Shown: piece after piece, positions 17,294 through 25,566 of the stretch | Position numbering within the stretch: position 1 is the first letter of the stretch | How the letters are laid out: every line of letters starts with the position of its first letter | From: Lentzea sp. NEAU-D7 | GTDB lineage: Bacteria > Actinomycetota > Actinomycetes > Mycobacteriales > Pseudonocardiaceae | Assembly: GCF_026242055.1 (NCBI RefSeq) | Contig: NZ_JAPJDL010000001.1 | Coordinates: 731,761-795,760, forward strand | Length of the DNA stretch: 64,000 nt | Reading direction: 5' to 3' | Position numbers and translations under genes: made by a program | The notes under the pieces: model-generated | Seen by the model: the letters and a program-made list of their open reading frames with translations, nothing else | What the model was told of the DNA's origin: nothing | Database searches by the model: none

Positions 17294-17953
17294 ATGAAGA
17301 AGCTGCTGATGGTCGTGTCCGGCGCCGACTCGCTCACCCTGGCCGACGGCTCGGCCCACCCCACGGGGTTCTGGGCGGAGGAGGTCGTCGAGTCCGTGCG
17401 CGTGCTGCGGGAGGCCGGCGTCGAGGTCACGCTGGCGACGCCCGGCGGGGTGGTGCCGACCGTGGACAAGGCGAGCCTCGACGGCACGTTCGACGAAGCC
17501 GTCGCCTCGCTGGAGGACCTGCGCGCCCCTGCCGTGCTGTCCGATGTGGACGCGAGCGGGTTCGACGCGATCTACCTGCCGGGCGGGCACGGTCCGATGG
17601 CGGACCTGGCGTCCGACGCGTCGCTGGGCGCGTTGCTGGCGGACTTCCACGACGGCGGCAAGGTCGTCGCGGCGCTGTGCCACGGACCGGCCGGTCTGCT
17701 CAGCGCGGTCCGCGCGGACGGCACGTTCGTGTTCGCGGGCAAGGAGATGGCCGTGTTCAGCGACGAGGAGGAGCGCCAGGGAGGCCTGGACGTCCCCTAC
17801 TCGGTCGCCGGCCGGCTGACCGACCTGGGCGCGCGCCTCGCGACGGGTGAGCCGTGGTCGAGCACGGTGGTCGTGGACGGCCGGCTCGTGACGGGTCAGA
17901 ACCCGCAGTCCACCACGGCCACCGCCACGCGGGTCGCCGAACTGCTCGCCTGA
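17294..17953 (+). CDS. DJ-1/PfpI family protein (Hsp31/glyoxalase III-like)
   Basis: A 219-residue class I glutamine-amidotransferase-like protein. The nucleophile elbow is AALCHGP with Cys129-His130, preceded by YLPGGHG and an N-terminal GFWAEEV that offers the acidic residue. This layout fits the Hsp31-like group, whose members act as glutathione-independent glyoxalases or deglycases. Its control by the divergent LysR protein suggests a stress role, which is inference. Confidence 0.85.
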   Translation: MKKLLMVVSGADSLTLADGSAHPTGFWAEEVVESVRVLREAGVEVTLATPGGVVPTVDKASLDGTFDEAVASLEDLRAPAVLSDVDASGFDAIYLPGGHGPMADLASDASLGALLADFHDGGKVVAALCHGPAGLLSAVRADGTFVFAGKEMAVFSDEEERQGGLDVPYSVAGRLTDLGARLATGEPWSSTVVVDGRLVTGQNPQSTTATATRVAELLA

Positions 17954-17959
17954 CAGGAC

Positions 17960-17995
17960 GGCGCGGCTCCCCGGACTCCCCGGAGGAGCCGCGCC
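17960..17995. terminator. Bidirectional terminator hairpin
   Basis: GGCGCGGCTCC (17960-17970) pairs with GGAGCCGCGCC (17985-17995), an 11-bp perfect stem with a 14-base loop that can itself pair (CCGG/CCGG). It lies exactly between the stops of the convergent DJ-1 and membrane-protein genes. Confidence 0.8.
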
Positions 17996-17997
17996 TC

Positions 17998-19338
17998 TTA
18001 CAGCGCCAGCTGCACCAGCCCGAGCACCGCCAGCAACGCCGGACCGCGGCTGAACTGCACCACGAGGCCGAGCGGCGTCGGCCCGAACACGCCGAAGTCG
18101 ATGACCGCGGCGCCGTAGTCGATCGGCGGCCGCGTGGCGATCCGGTGCACGACGGCCACCGCGCCCACCGCCGAGACCAGCGCGTTGACCGCGGACACGT
18201 GCGGGGTGAAGGCCGCGGTGACGGCACACCACACGATCGCGCCGAACGCGGGGAACACGAGGTGCGCCAGCCTCAGCTGCCGATCCGGCAGCCCCAGGGC
18301 GCGACGCATCGCGGGCGAGCGGCAGACGAACTTCAGCCCCGCGGCCAGCCGGTCGGTGGCCAGGAACGCGGCGACGAGGTGGACGGCGGGAACGACAGCG
18401 CCCTCCCAGCCCACCGACACCAGCGCCGGGGCGGGGAGCAGCGCCGCCCAGACGAGCGCGGCGTTCGGGGTGCGGCGCAGCCGGAGCGCGTCGGTCCAGG
18501 CGAGAACGACGAGCCGGGAGCCCCTCAACCGCACCGACTTCACGCGCCCGAGCGCGCGGGCACGGCGTTCGGCCAGCACCGCGCCGAGGAGGGCGAGGTC
18601 GAACCAGCTCACCGACACCCGCGCCACACCCGCGAGCGCACCGCCCGCCGCGAGGTCGGACCGCCGCAGTGACCGCAGCGCCGCGGCCGCCACCACCGCC
18701 AAGCCGATCGCCACCACCCAGGCGGCACCGATCACCCCGGCCCACCCGCCCGGCCGCACGGGAAAGCCGGCCGTTCCCAGAAGCCCGCCACCAGAACCCG
18801 CCCAGAGCGGCACCAGCAGGGCCACCACCGCGAGCCCGGCCAGCCCGCTCAACCATCCCTGCGGCCGCACCCGAACCCATTGCAGCACCACGGCACCTGC
18901 CACCACGGCCACCCCGCAGGCGGACCCGGCACCCGCCGCGGCCACGGGCGGGACCACGGCCCCCACGATCCCGGACACGACAGCGGGCCAGCCGGCACCC
19001 ACCGCCGCACCGGCCGCGAGGAGCCAGAGGAACCGGGGCCGCAGCAGGGCGCCGCGCGACACGGGCGTGCTCAGCACCCAGAACACCCGGTCCGGGCCCG
19101 CGAAGACCGGCCCGGCCGCGAGCGCCACCTTCATCAGCACGGCGGCGCCCAGCACCGACAACCAGAGCGCGGTCCACTCGCCCCCTGGGTGGGAGGTCTT
19201 GGTCAGTCCCGCGTACGCCCAGCCGCACCCGACCAGGCCGGCGATCGAGAAGTTGACGAACGGGGCGTACAGCCGCGCGACCTGGAAGCGCCACGGCACC
19301 GGGGGCCGCAACCGGTGCCGGACGGCCGCCGCGGTCAC
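17998..19338 (-). CDS. ABC exporter membrane protein (DUF6297-type)
   Basis: Polytopic membrane protein of 446 aa, about ten to twelve hydrophobic helices, lacking its own ATPase. It matches the actinobacterial DUF6297-like permeases that sit beside a small ABC ATPase. The GTG start (19338) overlaps the ATPase stop (GTGA), so both subunits are translated together. The exported substrate is unknown. The order is ATPase first, then permease. Confidence 0.75.
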   Translation of the reverse strand: MTAAAVRHRLRPPVPWRFQVARLYAPFVNFSIAGLVGCGWAYAGLTKTSHPGGEWTALWLSVLGAAVLMKVALAAGPVFAGPDRVFWVLSTPVSRGALLRPRFLWLLAAGAAVGAGWPAVVSGIVGAVVPPVAAAGAGSACGVAVVAGAVVLQWVRVRPQGWLSGLAGLAVVALLVPLWAGSGGGLLGTAGFPVRPGGWAGVIGAAWVVAIGLAVVAAAALRSLRRSDLAAGGALAGVARVSVSWFDLALLGAVLAERRARALGRVKSVRLRGSRLVVLAWTDALRLRRTPNAALVWAALLPAPALVSVGWEGAVVPAVHLVAAFLATDRLAAGLKFVCRSPAMRRALGLPDRQLRLAHLVFPAFGAIVWCAVTAAFTPHVSAVNALVSAVGAVAVVHRIATRPPIDYGAAVIDFGVFGPTPLGLVVQFSRGPALLAVLGLVQLAL

Positions 19339-19940
19339 AGCGCGACGGTCCGGCACGCCACCGCCTCCACCAGCTCGTGGTCGTGCGACGCGAACACGAC
19401 GGCCACCCCGGCGGCCTTCTCCGCCAGCAGGCGGGACCGCAGCCAGGTGCGGCCCGCGGCGTCGAGGCGCTGCTCGGGTTCGTCCAGCACGAGCACCGAG
19501 CGCGGCCGCACGAAGCACGACGCCAGCCCGAGCCGGTGCCGCTGGCCCGAGGACAGGGTCGGGGGCAGCTGGTCCGCCACCGGCGTCAGCCCGACCTCGC
19601 CGAGCACCGCCGGGACGTCGGCCGAGGATCCGTGCAGCCAGGCCAGCAGCCGCAGGCGCTCCACGACGGACACGTCCGGGAAGTAGTCGGCGTCGTCGAG
19701 CAGCGACGCTACGGCGGCCCGCACCGCACCCGACGACTCGTCCACCTCGGCACCGTCGAGCAGCACGCTGCCGGCGTCCAGCGCCTCGGCCCCGACCAGG
19801 CAGCGCAGCAGGGTGGACTTGCCCGAGCCGTTCGCACCCACGACGGCAACGGCCTCACCAGGGCCGACGGTGAAGGACAGACCTGCGAAAACGGGGACCC
19901 CGCCGTAGCTGAAGCCGGCGTCCCCCACCCCCAGCGACAT
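19335..19940 (-). CDS. ABC transporter ATPase
   Basis: Cytoplasmic ATPase subunit (201 aa). Walker A GANGSGKST near residues 36-44, a signature LSSGQRHR in place of LSGGQ, Walker B VLVLDEPEQ and the H-loop ASHDHE. It is short for the family, as in many drug or bacteriocin exporters. ATG 19940 is 6 bases after TACCCT, a leaderless promoter. It works with the overlapping membrane-protein gene downstream. Confidence 0.85.
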   Translation of the reverse strand: MSLGVGDAGFSYGGVPVFAGLSFTVGPGEAVAVVGANGSGKSTLLRCLVGAEALDAGSVLLDGAEVDESSGAVRAAVASLLDDADYFPDVSVVERLRLLAWLHGSSADVPAVLGEVGLTPVADQLPPTLSSGQRHRLGLASCFVRPRSVLVLDEPEQRLDAAGRTWLRSRLLAEKAAGVAVVFASHDHELVEAVACRTVAL

Positions 19941-19987
19941 GGGACCAGGGTAGTGGGAATAGCCCGGGCACCCACGCGTTAGAGTAG

Positions 19988-19999
19988 ATGCAAACGCAT
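19988..19999. promoter_or_regulatory. Inverted repeat before the flavin monooxygenase operon
   Basis: ATGCAAACGCAT (ATGC-N4-GCAT) lies 30 bp upstream of the first gene start. It is the only clear dyad here and may be the operator of the MarR protein encoded as the second gene. Confidence 0.4.
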
Positions 20000-20029
20000 A
20001 AGTCACTAAGTTTGAAGGAGGCGGGTGCC

Positions 20030-21187
20030 GTGCAGTTCGGAATCTTCTCGGTGAGCGACATCACCAGGGACCCGGTGAGCGGCGAGACCCCGAGCGAGGC
20101 CGAGCGCATCGACGCGATCGTGCAGATCGCGGAGAAGGCCGAGGAGGTCGGGCTCGACGTGTTCGCCATCGGCGAGCACCACAACCCGCCGTTCTTCTCG
20201 TCGGCGCCGACGACGCTGCTCAGCCACATCGCGGCGAAGACCAGGAAGCTCATCGTCAGCACCGCCACGACGCTGATCACCACGAACGACCCGGTGCGCA
20301 TCGCCGAGGAGTACGCGATGCTGCAGCACCTGGCGAAGGGCCGCATGGACCTGATGCTGGGCCGTGGCAACACCGCGCCGGTCTACCCGTGGTTCGGTGC
20401 CGACATCCGGCAGAGCCTGCCGCTGGCGCTCGAGAACTACAACCTGCTGCACCGGTTGTGGCGCGAGGACGTCGTGGACTGGGAGGGCAAGTTCCGCACG
20501 CCGTTGCAGGGCTTCACCAGCACCCCGCGTCCGCTGGACGACCTGCCGCCGTTCGTGTGGCACGGGTCGATCCGCACGCCCGAGATCGCCGAGCAGGCCG
20601 CCTTCTACGGTGACGGCTTCTTCGCCAACAACATCTTCTGGCCGAAGGAGCACTACATCCGGCTGATCAAGTTCTACCGCCAGCGCTACGCGCACTACGG
20701 CCACGGCACGGAGAAGCAGGCCATCGTCGGCCTCGGTGGCCAGGCGTACATCGCGAAGCGGTCGCAGGACGCGGTCAAGGAGTTCCGCCCGTACTTCAAC
20801 GAGGCACCCGTCTACGGCCACGGGCCGCGGATGGAGGACTTCATGGAGCAGACGCCGCTGTCGGTCGGCAGCCCGCAGGAGGTCATCGACAAGACGCTGA
20901 CCTTCCGCGAGCACTTCGGCGACTACCAGCGCCAGATGTTCCTGATGGACCACGCCGGCCTGCCGCTCAAGACCGTGCTCAACCAGCTCGACCTGCTCGG
21001 CGAGGAGGTCGTTCCGGTGCTGCGCAAGGAGATCGAGGCCCGCCAGGACCCCGAGACCGCCAAGCCTCCGACGCACGCCGGGCGTGTCAAGGACAAGTAC
21101 GGCGACGGTCCGGTCCGCCAGCCCAGGCCGAACGCCAACCGGGGTGACAACGTCACGGGTGGCTCGCCGTACCAGGACTCGAAGTGA
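20030..21187 (+). CDS. LLM-class flavin-dependent monooxygenase (CE1758-type)
   Basis: Luciferase-like monooxygenase of 385 aa using reduced FMN. The TIM-barrel N-terminus MQFGIFSVSDI, IGEHHNPPFFSSAP, TTLITTNDPVRIAEEYAMLQHLAKGRMDLMLGRGN and the C-terminal tail rich in charged residues fit the CE1758-like subfamily, which is encoded beside a dedicated FMN reductase. The GTG at 20030 is 8 bases after GGAGG. Its TGA overlaps the MarR start (GTGA). Substrate unknown. Confidence 0.9.
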   Translation: MQFGIFSVSDITRDPVSGETPSEAERIDAIVQIAEKAEEVGLDVFAIGEHHNPPFFSSAPTTLLSHIAAKTRKLIVSTATTLITTNDPVRIAEEYAMLQHLAKGRMDLMLGRGNTAPVYPWFGADIRQSLPLALENYNLLHRLWREDVVDWEGKFRTPLQGFTSTPRPLDDLPPFVWHGSIRTPEIAEQAAFYGDGFFANNIFWPKEHYIRLIKFYRQRYAHYGHGTEKQAIVGLGGQAYIAKRSQDAVKEFRPYFNEAPVYGHGPRMEDFMEQTPLSVGSPQEVIDKTLTFREHFGDYQRQMFLMDHAGLPLKTVLNQLDLLGEEVVPVLRKEIEARQDPETAKPPTHAGRVKDKYGDGPVRQPRPNANRGDNVTGGSPYQDSK

Positions 21188-21606
21188 CCCGAGCCAACGA
21201 GGCGTGGGAGTCCCTGATGAAGGCGTACGCCGTGTTGATGAAGCAGTTCAACGCGGAGGACGTCTGGGGCGACCTGACCATGCGGGAGTACGACGTGCTG
21301 TACCAGCTGTCCAAGTGCGACAGTCCACTCAGGATGAGTGAGCTGAACCGCCACGTGCTGCTGAGCCAGCCCGCTCTGTCCCGCATGGTCGACCGCCTGG
21401 TCGAACGGGGCTACCTCGACCGGTGCCCCGATCCCGGTGACCGCAGGGGTGTGCGCCTGTCGCTCACCCCCGCGGGCCGGGAGACCCAGCGGGCCATCGG
21501 CCGCCCGCACGCACGCAGCGTCACGCGCGCCCTGAGCGTGCTGACACCCGAAGAACTCGACCAGCTCGCCGCCATCACCGGCAAGCTCAGCCAGAGCGAG
21601 GAGTAA
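21184..21606 (+). CDS. MarR-family regulator
   Basis: A 140-residue winged-helix regulator: LTMREYDVLYQLSKCDSPLRMSELNRHVLLSQPALSRMVDRLVERGYLDRCPDPGDRRGVRLSLTPAG is the full HTH and wing. A cysteine in the HTH scaffold (SKCDS) could sense oxidants; that is inference. It is sandwiched between monooxygenase and reductase genes with overlaps on both sides, so it is an operon-borne autoregulator. Confidence 0.9.
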   Translation: MTRANEAWESLMKAYAVLMKQFNAEDVWGDLTMREYDVLYQLSKCDSPLRMSELNRHVLLSQPALSRMVDRLVERGYLDRCPDPGDRRGVRLSLTPAGRETQRAIGRPHARSVTRALSVLTPEELDQLAAITGKLSQSEE

Positions 21607-22274
21607 TGGGCCAGAACTTCCAGCTGGTGGTGGTGTCCGCCGGGACGAGCGACCCGTCGTCCACCCGGCTGCTCGCCGACCGCGTCGCCGGACGCGTCAC
21701 CGCGCTCGCCGGCAAGCGGGGACAGACCGTCGGCACGACGGTGATCGAACTGCGCGAGCTCGCCACCGAGATCGCGAACGCCCTGGTGTCCAACCACGTC
21801 GGGCCGAAGCTGCAGAACGCCGTCGCGACCCTGCGGCACGCGGACGGCATCGTCGCCAGCACCCCCGTCTACAAGGCGGGCGCGAGCGGCCTGCTCACGT
21901 CGTTCTTCCAGGTCCTCGACAACGACCTGCTGATCGCGAAGCCCGTCGTGCTCGCCGCGACCGCCGGCACGGCGAGGCACGCGCTCGTGGTCGACGACCA
22001 GATGCGCGGACTGTTCGCCTACCTGCGGACCGTCGTGGTGCCGACCTCGCTGTTCGCCTCGACCGAGGACTGGCAGGACAACGGCCTCACCAAGCGCATC
22101 GACCGCGCGGCCCTCGAACTGGTGGCGCTCATGACCTCGGGCTTCGAGAAGACCGTGCGCGACGAGTCGTGGGGCAGCTACCAGCACGAGTACGGCAGCG
22201 CGGGCGGCACGGAGCTGACGATCGACCTCGACTCCGACCTGATGCGCCTGGCCGCAGGCGGCGCGGCAAGTTAG
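21606..22274 (+). CDS. NAD(P)H-dependent FMN reductase (CE1759-type)
   Basis: Flavodoxin-fold reductase (222 aa) that would supply reduced FMN to the monooxygenase two genes upstream. It begins FQLVVVSAGTSDPSSTRLLADRV, the FMN phosphate loop, and has GIVASTPVYKAGASGLLTSFFQVLD. It fits the partner family of CE1758-like enzymes. ATG 21606 overlaps the MarR TAA by one base. Its TAG lies over the TAA of the convergent SDR pseudogene (TTAG). Confidence 0.9.
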   Translation: MGQNFQLVVVSAGTSDPSSTRLLADRVAGRVTALAGKRGQTVGTTVIELRELATEIANALVSNHVGPKLQNAVATLRHADGIVASTPVYKAGASGLLTSFFQVLDNDLLIAKPVVLAATAGTARHALVVDDQMRGLFAYLRTVVVPTSLFASTEDWQDNGLTKRIDRAALELVALMTSGFEKTVRDESWGSYQHEYGSAGGTELTIDLDSDLMRLAAGGAAS

Positions 22275-22746
22275 AAATCCGCGCCGCGCGAGAGCTTCTC
22301 GTGCGCGCGCAGCTCCACGAGCGCGTCCTCATGCACGGCAACGGCGGCGTCGTACGCGGCGCCGCCGAGCACGCGCACGCCGAACGGCTCGACCTCCTGG
22401 CGCAGCGCCTCCGACAGCCCCTCGAGCGCGAACTTCGCCGCCGAGTAGTAGCCGAACCCCTGCACGCCGACCAGTCCGGCCAACAAGGACATGGTCACGA
22501 TCCCGCCGAACCGCTCCTCCGCCGCCCGCACCGCCGCCCGCACCTGCTCGGCATCGGTGACGCCGAGCTTGAGGACCAGCACGCGGTCGTCGTGGGCAGC
22601 GGCCCATTCCCGCAGCTCAGCGGGCCGGCGCACGGTGAGGACACCTGATCGCCCTGTTCCAGCGCGGCCTCGGCGTAGGCCAGGCCGAACCCTCCGGGCG
22701 TCCCTCCGGTGATGAACAGCCCTGTGCCGTCACCGCTCCCGCGCAC
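22271..22746 (-). pseudogene. Decayed short-chain dehydrogenase gene
   Basis: The minus strand encodes pieces of one SDR. The cofactor-loop region (LFITGGTPGGFGLAYAEAAL) is in one frame; then a one-base loss near 22650 shifts to the frame that carries RRPAELREWA, RFGG, IVTMSLLAGLVG, YYSAAKFALEGLSEAL and the usual SDR ending EKLSRGADF. About 50 residues with the NNAG motif are missing between RFGG and IVTMS, and more between GVRVL and GAAYDAAV. Three lesions make a working enzyme very unlikely. It faces the TetR remnant, mirroring the intact TetR/SDR locus at 4.9-7.3 kb. Confidence 0.8.
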
Positions 22747-23067
22747 GCGGCACTGCGCGAACGGTTCACCGAGGCCGCCGCCCGGGGCCTGCTGAAGGTG
22801 CCCGCGGACGACGCGGCCGAACAGATGCTCGCCGCGAACGTCGGTGTGACGCTGATCCTGATCAGCCAGCCCGAGCCGGACTTCGCGCTGTCCGAACGCG
22901 TCCGCGAGGCCGCGCTGGCCGGCGTGCTGCGCACCACCACCGAATCTCCAGCCGGCCGGGCGGACGCCGCACTCACCCTGCGCGCGCTGGTCGATGACGA
23001 TCCCGGCGCCCTCACGCCGGGCGAGCGCGCGCTGCTCGGTGAACTGCTGGACCGCCTGGCCCGCTAG
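22720..23067 (+). pseudogene. C-terminal remnant of a TetR regulator
   Basis: An open frame coding about 115 residues that resemble only the ligand domain of a TetR protein (HAALRERFTEAAARGLL ... LTPGERALLGELLDRLAR). The DNA-binding half and a start codon are missing. The ending is related to the intact TetR at 4895-5566 (LSPAERALLAEWLDRV). The missing half and the missing 5' part of the facing SDR gene suggest one deletion removed both starts and the control region. Its TAG shares the CTAG at 23064-23067 with the ABC permease gene. Confidence 0.75.
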
Positions 23068-23813
23068 AGCACCCGGTGTTCCTCCGACCAGGGCACGAGC
23101 TTCCGCTCGGCCCAGGTCAACAGGTAGAAGAGCGCCACGCTGATGATCGCGAGCAACGCCATCGCCGCGAACGCCAGCGCGGTGTCGGCGCTGCCGCCGG
23201 ACACGGTGATCACGTAGCCCAGTCCGGCGTCGGCGCCCACGAACTCACCGATGACCGCCCCGATGACGGCCAGCGTGATCGACACCTTCAAGCCCACGAA
23301 GATCTGCGGCAGCGCGTGCCACAGGCGCAGCTTGAAGAACTCGTGCGTCCTCGTCGCGTCGAGCGACCGGAACAGCTCGACCAGCTCCTGAGGCGTCGAC
23401 CGCATGCCGGACGCGGTCGAGATGACGATCGGGAAGATGCACACGAGCACCACCATCAGCACCTTCGACTCGATGCCGAACCCGAACCACACCACCACGA
23501 TCGGCGCGATCGCGACCTTCGGCACGGCGTTGAGCGCGACCAGCAGCGGGTAGAACATCCGCTCCAGCACGCTCGACCCGACGATGAGCAACGCCAGCGG
23601 CACACCGATCACGACGGACAGCGCGAAGCCGGACACGGCCTCCCACAACGTGACCATCGTCTGTTCGAGCAGGTAGCCGGGCAGTTCCAGGAACGACGCG
23701 ACGACGTCGGCCGGCGACGGCACGAGCAGCGGTTGGATCGCGAACACGATCGTCGCGAGCCACCAGGCACCGATGATCGCCAGCAGTCCCAGCACCGGCA
23801 GCACGGCCCTCAT
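23064..23813 (-). CDS. ABC importer permease (NitT/TauT type)
   Basis: Inner-membrane permease (249 aa) with six predicted helices and the coupling EAA-type loop in LFRSLDATRTHEFFKLRLWHALPQIFVGLKVSITLA. Resembles SsuC/TauC/ThiX-type permeases. ATG 23813 overlaps the upstream ATPase stop (ATGA). With the ATPase and lipoprotein genes it forms a complete importer transcribed right to left. Confidence 0.9.
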   Translation of the reverse strand: MRAVLPVLGLLAIIGAWWLATIVFAIQPLLVPSPADVVASFLELPGYLLEQTMVTLWEAVSGFALSVVIGVPLALLIVGSSVLERMFYPLLVALNAVPKVAIAPIVVVWFGFGIESKVLMVVLVCIFPIVISTASGMRSTPQELVELFRSLDATRTHEFFKLRLWHALPQIFVGLKVSITLAVIGAVIGEFVGADAGLGYVITVSGGSADTALAFAAMALLAIISVALFYLLTWAERKLVPWSEEHRVL

Positions 23814-24532
23814 GCCGTCACCAGGAGCCCGCGCAGCTCGCGACCCACCTCGTCCAGCTCGACCTGGCCGAGGGCGCGCGGACGGGGCAGATCGACCTCG
23901 ACGACCCGGTGGATCCGGCCGGGCCGCGGGCTGAGCACGACGATCCGGTCGGCGAGCAGCACGGCCTCGTCGATGGAGTGCGTCACGAACAGCACCGCGC
24001 GCGGCTGGGCGAGCTGCACCCGTTGCAGCTCTTCGGACAGCTCGGTGCGGGTGATCGCGTCCAGAGCGGAGAACGGCTCGTCCATCAGCATCACCCGCGG
24101 GCTCTGGATCAACGACCGGCACAGCGAGACCCGTTGCTGCATGCCGCCGGACAGCTCGTGCGGCAGCCGTTCCTCGAACCCGCCGAGCCCGGTCAGTTCC
24201 AGCAGCTCGCGGGCGCGGTCGCGGTGATCGCCCAGGCCGAGGATCTCGACCGGCAGCAGGACGTTGGCCAGCACGGAACGCCACGGCAGCAACGCGGGCC
24301 GCTGGAACATGACCGAGACGTCCCGCCGCGGCCTGGTGACCGGCGAACCGGCCACCAGGACCCGGCCCCCGGACGGCGTGAGCAGTCCGGCGACGAGCCG
24401 CAGCAACGTCGACTTGCCGCAGCCCGACCGCCCGATCACCGCGACGAACTCGTGCTCGTCCACCTCCAGGTCGATGCCGTCGAGCGCGTGCACGCCGCCG
24501 AAGGAGTGCGAGACGCCGCTGATCGTGATCAC
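23810..24532 (-). CDS. ABC importer ATPase (NitT/TauT type)
   Basis: ATPase subunit, 240 aa. Walker A GRSGCGKST near residues 34-42, Q-loop MFQRPALLPW, signature LSGGMQQR, Walker B VMLMDEPFSALD and H-loop VTHSIDEA, all standard for the SsuB/TauB group. It starts with a GTG overlapping the stop of the binding-protein gene (GTGA). Confidence 0.95.
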   Translation of the reverse strand: MITISGVSHSFGGVHALDGIDLEVDEHEFVAVIGRSGCGKSTLLRLVAGLLTPSGGRVLVAGSPVTRPRRDVSVMFQRPALLPWRSVLANVLLPVEILGLGDHRDRARELLELTGLGGFEERLPHELSGGMQQRVSLCRSLIQSPRVMLMDEPFSALDAITRTELSEELQRVQLAQPRAVLFVTHSIDEAVLLADRIVVLSPRPGRIHRVVEVDLPRPRALGQVELDEVGRELRGLLVTA

Positions 24533-25512
24533 TTGGGTGAGGCCCCGAAGGACACGAGGTCACCGGGCGCCAGCGATCCGGCCGGAATCGCCCCGGCCTC
24601 GGCGAGCGTCCCGAGGACCTTGCCGACCCGCTCCTCGGTGATCCCGCCGACGCGACCGCTGTAGCCGGGCGGTTTCACGTACGGCGCCATCAGACCGACC
24701 TCGGCGCTGGCCACCCCCGCGTCCTGCGTCGGCTGGTACTTCTTCAGGATCGGCCCGACCTCGTCCGGGTGCTCGATCGAGTACTCCAGCCCCCTGAGCA
24801 ACGCCGACATGAAGGCCTGACCCTGCTTCGCGTCGTTCGCGCGATCCTTCGAGGCGATCAGCACGTTGCCGTAGAGGTCGGGAACGAGGTCGCCGTAGGG
24901 CAGCACGACCGCCTTCCTGCCCTTGGCCGCCGCCTCGATCAACGGCGTGCCGACGACGAACTGGCCGATCCCGTCGACCTGCCGCGCCGCGAGCAGCTGC
25001 GGCAGCGCGGGCGGCGCCGACGGCACGAACTGGACCTTCGCCGGATCGATGCCGGCGGCCCTGGCGTAGACCGGGAACATCACCTGGTTCGTCGAACCGG
25101 GCTGGTCACCGATCTTCTTGCCCTCCAGGTCGGCCGGCCTGCTGATCCCGCCGCCCTCCAGCGCCACGATCGCGGCCAGCGAGCGCTGCTGGATCGCCGC
25201 CATCACGGAGACCGGCAGCTTCTCCTTGGCCAGCGTGATCGCGGTGGCGGTGAAGTCGGCGACGCCGAAGTCGGCCCGGCCTGTCGCGACCAGCTTCAGG
25301 ACGTCGACGCTGCCGGTGCCCGGCGTGATCGTCACGTCGAGGCCGGCCTGCTCGAAGAACCCCTTCTCCTTCGCCACGTAGACGTACGCGTCACGCCCGA
25401 ACGTGCCGAACGACGTCAGATAGCTGACCTTGCTCGGAGCCGCGTGCTCCGCCGGTGACGAACAGGCCGTGACGGCCAGCGCCACGAGCAAGGCTGAAAA
25501 CGCTTTCCTCAT
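24529..25512 (-). CDS. ABC importer substrate-binding lipoprotein (NitT/TauT, NMT1-like)
   Basis: Lipoprotein of 327 aa; signal peptide MRKAFSALLVALAVTAC with lipobox VTAC. The mature part (DAYVYVAKEKGFFEQAGLDVTI, GRADFGVADFTA, GKKIGDQPGSTNQVMFPVYARAAGID) is typical of NMT1/SsuA-like binding proteins for sulfonates, taurine, pyrimidines or aromatic acids. ATG 25512 has GGGAGG 4 bases upstream. The gene is divergent, by 54 bp, from a flavin monooxygenase, so an aromatic substrate is a reasonable guess but not shown. Confidence 0.9.
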   Translation of the reverse strand: MRKAFSALLVALAVTACSSPAEHAAPSKVSYLTSFGTFGRDAYVYVAKEKGFFEQAGLDVTITPGTGSVDVLKLVATGRADFGVADFTATAITLAKEKLPVSVMAAIQQRSLAAIVALEGGGISRPADLEGKKIGDQPGSTNQVMFPVYARAAGIDPAKVQFVPSAPPALPQLLAARQVDGIGQFVVGTPLIEAAAKGRKAVVLPYGDLVPDLYGNVLIASKDRANDAKQGQAFMSALLRGLEYSIEHPDEVGPILKKYQPTQDAGVASAEVGLMAPYVKPPGYSGRVGGITEERVGKVLGTLAEAGAIPAGSLAPGDLVSFGASPK

Positions 25513-25566
25513 GTTCCCTCCCCCGAAGGCACCCTCGTGCTCGAACATAGGGGGCGGGGAGGGTCC

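Noticed and set aside
17246..19294. Long frame over the ABC permease and DJ-1 genes
   Set aside because: It runs through two well-supported genes and a terminator, and its product has no recognisable pattern.
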